Below are positions 1 through 12,476 of a stretch of 12,476 bases of DNA, one piece after another. The DNA lies in the NCBI GenBank assembly GCA_004335635.1, contig QAXH01002719.1, positions 1 to 12,476 of the forward strand. The letters run 5' to 3'. The notes under the pieces are model-generated. The model made no database searches. It saw only the letters and a list, made by a program, of their open reading frames with translations, and was not told the origin of the DNA. The translations under genes were made by a program, and so were the position numbers. Numbering within the stretch: position 1 is the first letter of the stretch; each line of letters starts with the position of its first letter. The DNA is from Chloromonas sp. AAM2 (taxonomy: Eukaryota; Chlorophyta; Chlorophyceae; Chlamydomonadales; Chlamydomonadaceae).

Positions 1-255
1 CACCACTGAACCCTTGTCAACAACTGCATTGGGTACTGCATGTGCATGAAATTCCAGCAACACCATGCAATGCCACTGCTTGTGGCTTGTACAACTCAAC
101 TCGGTGTGTGCTTCAGCAGGGGCACAACCCTGGCTCTGCATAAGTGCAACAGTCCAAACTGCAGCAGTCGCCAAAGAGCAGGGCCCGGAACACTGGCATA
201 CTATCGCTGTACATACTAATAATGTTTTGCTTACCGTTATTTGCTTTTGATGCAG
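1..255. other. No supportable coding exon; probably intron of the FkbM gene
   Basis: The stretch ends in an acceptor (TTTGCTTTTGATGCAG, up to 255) that opens the first exon called. Short open stretches are present (for example 65-250) but match no part of the methyltransferase fold, so the upstream exon is probably outside the window. Confidence 0.5.
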
Positions 256-3001
256 GTAGAGCAGCCTGCAACGATCATACCGGTGCATGCAGGTACGTCT
301 GGCGCAGACTTGCTGGGGATATCATTGTTCAATTGAGCAGCCAGCCAGGTGCTTACACTGCCGCCTGGGTTTAGCCATGCATTACAATGTACGTCGTTTG
401 ATTTTGTCTGTTCGTGCATTTGAGCATCAAGGTTCAAGCTATACAGCCAATACAGCCAAAAAATTGCCTTTAATACAGCCAGCTGTGCAAGGGTCAAACT
501 TGTCCGCTGATGAATGCTTCAATGCTTCTGTTTTCGTTCACCAGGCATTGTACCGGATTCTGGCAAGGGAACAGAGGAGTTTGTTTTCTTTCCCAGGTGA
601 CACTAGGGCACTAGAATTGCTGCACTGTTGAGCGGGCATGCATGCATGGCCGAGCACTCAGCAGCCATGCGTACGTACTTCAGCATGGCTACGCAGTAGC
701 TATAACATCCCATAGCAACCAGCAGATGCTGGACACCTCCATGATGGCCAAACAACAGCTGCATGGAGCCCTGGGTTTCTAGCATTCTCATGTGCCCAAC
801 AACTGCCTGACCTATGTGCTCACATGCGTGATGTGCTTCATCCTCGTGATTACTGCTATCATGATCATACTGGTGTAAATACATAAATGTATGAATAAAC
901 AATATATATGATCATGGCATAATTGAACATGGCGACGTAGTGTGCACAAGAATTCATAAATCAGTTTATACAAGAACTGTGGCCAGCACGTCAAAGGCCA
1001 ACTGGCAACACTAGAGCTAACTACTGCTTGCTCAGGGCGGACGAGGTAGGTCTCGTGCATGGCTTGGTAGCGTTCCACTTGGTGCATGTGGGGTACCTTG
1101 CTGCAATCTCACTCTAGAAAAAATGGCGGTCGCGATGTAACACTGATTTTGGCACTCATATTTCAAGGCTCTATGTGTGCAGCCTTGGCTTCTTAGAGAA
1201 TTGATCGCATTGATCAGACTCCTGCAGTGGTGAGCTCTGTTACATCTGATGGTGATAAACGGTGTCTGGCACTGCGCAGGCCATCTGCTGACAGGTGACG
1301 AAACACGCAGTGTGGTTGCGCCATTGCAATTTGATTGCACCACTGCAACCTCAGGTGTGTAGCCTTCTCCACCCAGGCTAGCCTCAGGGACGACGCAGAC
1401 GCAGTGTCAGCCTCGTGCAGCCTGGTCATGCATGGCAAGGGAGAGGGAACGACGTGGCTGCAGACAGCAGCGCAGAAACTGGCCAGGTGCGGTTGATGCA
1501 TGTCATCAGCAGCTTGTCCGAAGAGACGTTATGCATGCACCTAGTCCCGCCAGCAAGCGTACGCTAGAGCGCACCTCTCGTGTGAAGGACTGATACAAAG
1601 TTGGACCCTGGTTGATTGTTACATCAGGAGTCCAAGTATCGGGGTCCAATTTGCAGGCCATGCATTGCTCAGTGTGGCTTCCATGTCTACGTGACAGAGA
1701 AATCATGCAGTTGCATGCACCCATACCCTCATTATTGATCGCAACCCTCACTGCAATGCAGTGCATACAGTTGAGCAACTGCGCACTTGTTCTGCACTCA
1801 GGGCTGTGCCCTGGGCGTACAAGCCGGTCCACGCCGCAGTGTCTCAGAGGCTGCTGCTGGGGGGAGCACAGGTTGTGGCTTGTCCAGTGATGACTTTGAG
1901 TGACCTCATTGACAAGTACGACATTCAGTGAGTTGTGGTGTGATGTTGGGTTGGCAGGGGGGTCGCCGACACCTTACATCACGCCAGCCTGAACGCAAGG
2001 GATTAGCTGGCTTGGACCACGTGGTGTGAATGTGTGGCGGGTGGCGGCAAAAGCAAGGAGCCGTTAAGCCAAACCCAGTCAGCTGCGACTATCAGGCTGG
2101 AAAATGCATGCTGCGGTTGATGAGATGATGATTGGCTGGCATACTGATGGGGTCTGGAAGGACAGGGCTTGAAATGCATGATGGAATGGGGCCTAGAATG
2201 CATGATGGGAATGGGCCTGAATGCATGATGGGAATGAGCGTATTTCGCTCTTGCCAGCAGCATTTTGTTTGCGTTTGTAACTGAACTTGATTGCACGCAT
2301 GGCTGCGTGTGAGCCGCTGACGTGCTGCAAGGTATGTCATTTCAATGATGTTCTGAATTGACCGTGGTGTGTGTGATTGCATGAATTATCTCTTTGATTG
2401 TGGTTCAGTAGTGCACCTTGCATGCTGTGTATGGCCACATTTCATGCAGTGACTGTGCATTGGGAAGCTGTCAAAGGACACGGGACAGGTTGTGTACCGC
2501 CCTGGCCTACTGTATATGCATGGTGAATGTCGGCTGCATGCAGGCGCATAGACCTGTTGAAAGTGAATGTGGAGCGAGGGGAGTTGGGAGTGCTCCAGTC
2601 ACTGCGGAAGGAGCACTGGCCGCGAGTCAGACAAGTGAGCATCGATCAGATCCTCTTTTGAGACTTACAGGGGTTTCCCCCCACGAGCCAATTCTCTCCA
2701 GACCGGCTTGTCACTTTGAGTGCCCTTAATGACTCAGCTTTTCTGAGTTGGTTGTGATCCTCTTCTTAATTGGTTGTAGTCCTCTGTGCCTCGACAGCTG
2801 CACGATCAGATCCACGTGGCACATGACTGTCCGTTTCTTGCGCAGGTGTCAATGCAACTGCATGACCGTAACGGCAATCTTGAGGAGGCAGTTGAACTGC
2901 TCAAGGCCTGGGGCCTGGCTCGTACAAGAGTGCTCAAAGAACCTCGCTTCCTGGCCTGCTGCCTGGTGCAAGTGTATGCTTCCAGACCTGCTGCTGAGTA
3001 G
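256..3001 (+). CDS. FkbM-family SAM-dependent methyltransferase, C-terminal 186 residues (5' partial, six exons)
   Basis: Predicted exons are 256-292, 545-596, 1388-1486, 1802-1927, 2544-2634 and 2846-3001, with TAG at 2999-3001. All have AG acceptors and GT donors, and all phases match. The joined product reads in order ATIIPVHAG, then EEFVFFP (like the FkbM TFYPR strand), then MTLSDLIDKY, then IDLLKVNVERGELGVL, then EHWPRVRQ, then QLHDRNGNLEEAVELL and ending QVYASRPAAE. This order is the Methyltransf_21/FkbM C-terminal half, and it most resembles the version common in bacterial PKS/NRPS clusters (EVHD-x-x-G near the end). The family transfers a methyl group from SAM, usually to a hydroxyl; the substrate here is unknown. 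The SAM-binding glycine motif lies before the window. The conserved Asp of K-x-D-V-E is Asn here (codon 2566-2568). The last three exons are near certain. The third (1388-1486) and the first (256-292) are weaker, because family similarity there is low and they rest mainly on splice sites and phase. Confidence 0.8.
2172..2239 (+). repeat. About 23-bp tandem repeat, 3 copies, in an FkbM intron
   Basis: The unit GAATGCATGATGGGAATGGG occurs at about 2172, 2196 and 2219 with small differences. It lies inside the intron 1928-2543 and explains the minus-strand open frames seen there. Confidence 0.8.
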
Positions 3002-3382
3002 TTAATGTTGATGCAGTGGATAGACGCACTTGCTTACCAAGCAGGCGGCAGGTTCATGTCACATGGCCTTCAGTCCGGCGAGACTGTTCAGCGCAGGGAA
3101 GATCGGACGCGCAACCAATCAGAGCAACTGCTTTTTAGGCCTGCTGCTACCCAGCGCAGATGTATGCCAATGTTCAACGAGATAGCCGTTTACTTGACCG
3201 TTCTTCAATGATAAGCTTAAGGTGTCGGTGTCTCTAACAGGACTGCAGCATTGGCTCGTACGTTGCTTGCAACGCGCAGTACAATACACGATATTGGTTC
3301 AGGTCCTCTGATGTGGAGGGCACGACCAAGACGATGTTTGCCATGCATGCGTTCTTTGACGAAGCAAGGCAAGAATTGTGAA

Positions 3383-3387
3383 TGTAA
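3383..3387 (+). terminator. Candidate poly(A) signal TGTAA for the FkbM gene
   Basis: TGTAA is the usual poly(A) signal of chlorophyte green algae. This copy lies about 380 nt after the TAG at 2999-3001. A second copy at 3554-3558 is equally possible. The motif is short and occurs often by chance. Confidence 0.3.
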
Positions 3388-3553
3388 GTCTTGTGACTCA
3401 TGTGCCACCAGGTCGAGAACGGTCTTAGTTGATAATTTTGGATCCAGCTGGCTGACCAAGTATGGCGATGATTGACAGGAATATGAGACGAGTGGGGATC
3501 AGCTGTACAGGTATATAGTACCGGTGCAGGTACAGGAGAGAAGGCAATCGTGC

Positions 3554-3558
3554 TGTAA
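3554..3558 (+). terminator. Alternative candidate poly(A) signal TGTAA
   Basis: This is the second TGTAA after the FkbM stop codon, about 555 nt downstream. It would give a 3' UTR length common in green algae. Nothing in the sequence decides between it and the copy at 3383. Confidence 0.3.
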
Positions 3559-3736
3559 GAACCTGCTGACTTGCTGCTCAAAAGACGAGCAGCAAGTCCT
3601 ATCTCTTCTGTTGGCGTTCAATGCCGTTCATGGCGGGCAGTGACTGTGACCGGGTTCAAAAGCCAAAAAAAAAGAAGTTTGCCGGTTCTGGGGACTGTCG
3701 TTCATGCGCCTGCCACGCTTGATGCCTGTCAATGTG

Positions 3737-3818
3737 CCATGGACTGCACCAGCGCTGGTGTTTAACCCAAGCAGTCCATGGCAGTCCATGGCTGGTGTTT
3801 AACCCAAGCAGTCCATGG
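3737..3818. repeat. Hairpin plus 28-bp direct repeat
   Basis: GCTGGTGTTTAACCCAAGCA followed by GTCCATGG occurs twice without mismatch, at 3754-3781 and 3791-3818 (37-bp offset). GCCATGGACTGC at 3737-3748 is the reverse complement of GCAGTCCATGGC at 3771-3782, giving a 12-bp stem. The loop side contains a perfect 14-bp palindrome, CACCAGCGCTGGTG, at 3747-3760. Confidence 0.85.
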
Positions 3819-4275
3819 CCATCAGAAATGCATAAAAAAAAGGATATTGTTGACTTTTGCAGATGACAAGATATCTGGAGAATCATGCTGACAGTGTGTT
3901 GATTGTGGCTGTGTGTTCAAAGCACGCGTTTGAATGGTAAGTTTGCGTCATTCCTTTGTATCATTATGTTCTGGATCTCTGGTATTCTGCCACCCCTCTC
4001 AGTGGTGGCCACTGTCCCAGTATTGGCAGTTAACACCATGCACACTGGACAGAGTCATGCAACTCTCCACAACATTATACACCTCATCACTGAGTCACAA
4101 GGAAGTGGCATGCGACGGCCATGATTGCACTGGAAAGGCGAACATACACCATCTCAGTATCACATATCAAAATTGTCCCAGAACTGGCAAACCTTTTTTC
4201 CCCTGTCGGCACATCAACTGTATTAGTAACGATTAACGACCTCAGAATCCCATAGTCCTGACACACAATCCGCTG

Positions 4276-4299
4276 ATGGCGACCGTTGTCTGGGAGTAA
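4276..4299 (+). promoter_or_regulatory. Possible 7-codon upstream ORF in the LONRF-like 5' leader
   Basis: ATG at 4276 opens a reading frame of seven codons (MATVVWE) closed by TAA at 4297-4299, 24 nt before the predicted main start at 4324. It matters only if transcription begins upstream of 4276, which cannot be seen from the sequence. Confidence 0.3.
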
Positions 4300-4323
4300 A
4301 CTCAGGACTAGAAGTCAGAGCTC

Positions 4324-12476
<8,153 letters not shown>

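Larger units (their letters stand above)
3002..4323. other. Intergenic region: FkbM 3' UTR and upstream region of the LONRF-like gene
   Basis: No exon could be supported here on either strand. The open frames (for example 3934-4236 on + and 3234-3581 on -) have no recognisable motif and no convincing splice context. The region holds two TGTAA motifs after the FkbM stop, A-rich runs near 3664 and 3832, a hairpin with a direct repeat at 3737-3818, and a short upstream ORF at 4276. No clear TATA box could be assigned, so the transcription start is unknown. Confidence 0.6.

Noticed and set aside
1035..1044. 10-nt microexon (GGCGGACGAG) of the FkbM gene
   Set aside because: It has an AG before and GT after, but its length breaks the phase between the exons at 545-596 and 1388-1486 and adds nothing to the family match.

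Overview
This window is nuclear DNA from an intron-rich eukaryote, most likely a chlorophyte green alga. The evidence is many short coding blocks (36 to 206 nt) that join in phase only when GT-AG introns of about 0.2 to 1 kb are removed, G+C-rich exons set in less G+C-rich introns, several CA/TG-rich minisatellites inside introns, possible TGTAA poly(A) signals, and a TPR-RING-LON protein of the type found in plants and algae. No prokaryotic operon, tRNA, rRNA, transposase or CRISPR array was seen. The lineage is inferred; nothing in the window names a species.

Layout, all on the + strand. (1) 256-3001 holds the last six exons of an FkbM-type SAM-dependent methyltransferase gene; its N-terminal part, with the SAM-binding glycine motif, lies before the window. 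(2) 3002-4323 is intergenic: 3' UTR of the first gene, two possible TGTAA signals, a hairpin with a direct repeat, and the upstream region of the next gene including a possible 7-codon uORF. (3) 4324 to past the right edge holds 13 exons of a LONRF-like gene (TPR repeats, C3HC4 RING finger, LON N-terminal substrate-binding domain). This is an E3 ubiquitin ligase architecture linked to protein quality control. The last part of the LON domain lies beyond or at the edge of the window.

The two genes have no obvious functional link and look like ordinary neighbours. Every internal exon junction of both models is phase-consistent, and together they give 186 and about 460 residues. Most long minus-strand reading frames are artefacts of repeats that lack stops on that strand.

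The most unusual material is in the introns of the LONRF-like gene. A 50-bp tandem array duplicates an intron-exon boundary and presents five identical-type 3' splice sites, of which only the last keeps the frame. There is also one GC-AG intron, echoes of exon 3' ends with their splice donors inside the following introns, telomere-like repeats just after a splice donor, and 38-bp, 25-bp, 19-bp and 13-bp minisatellites. I did not find a convincing new multi-gene system.
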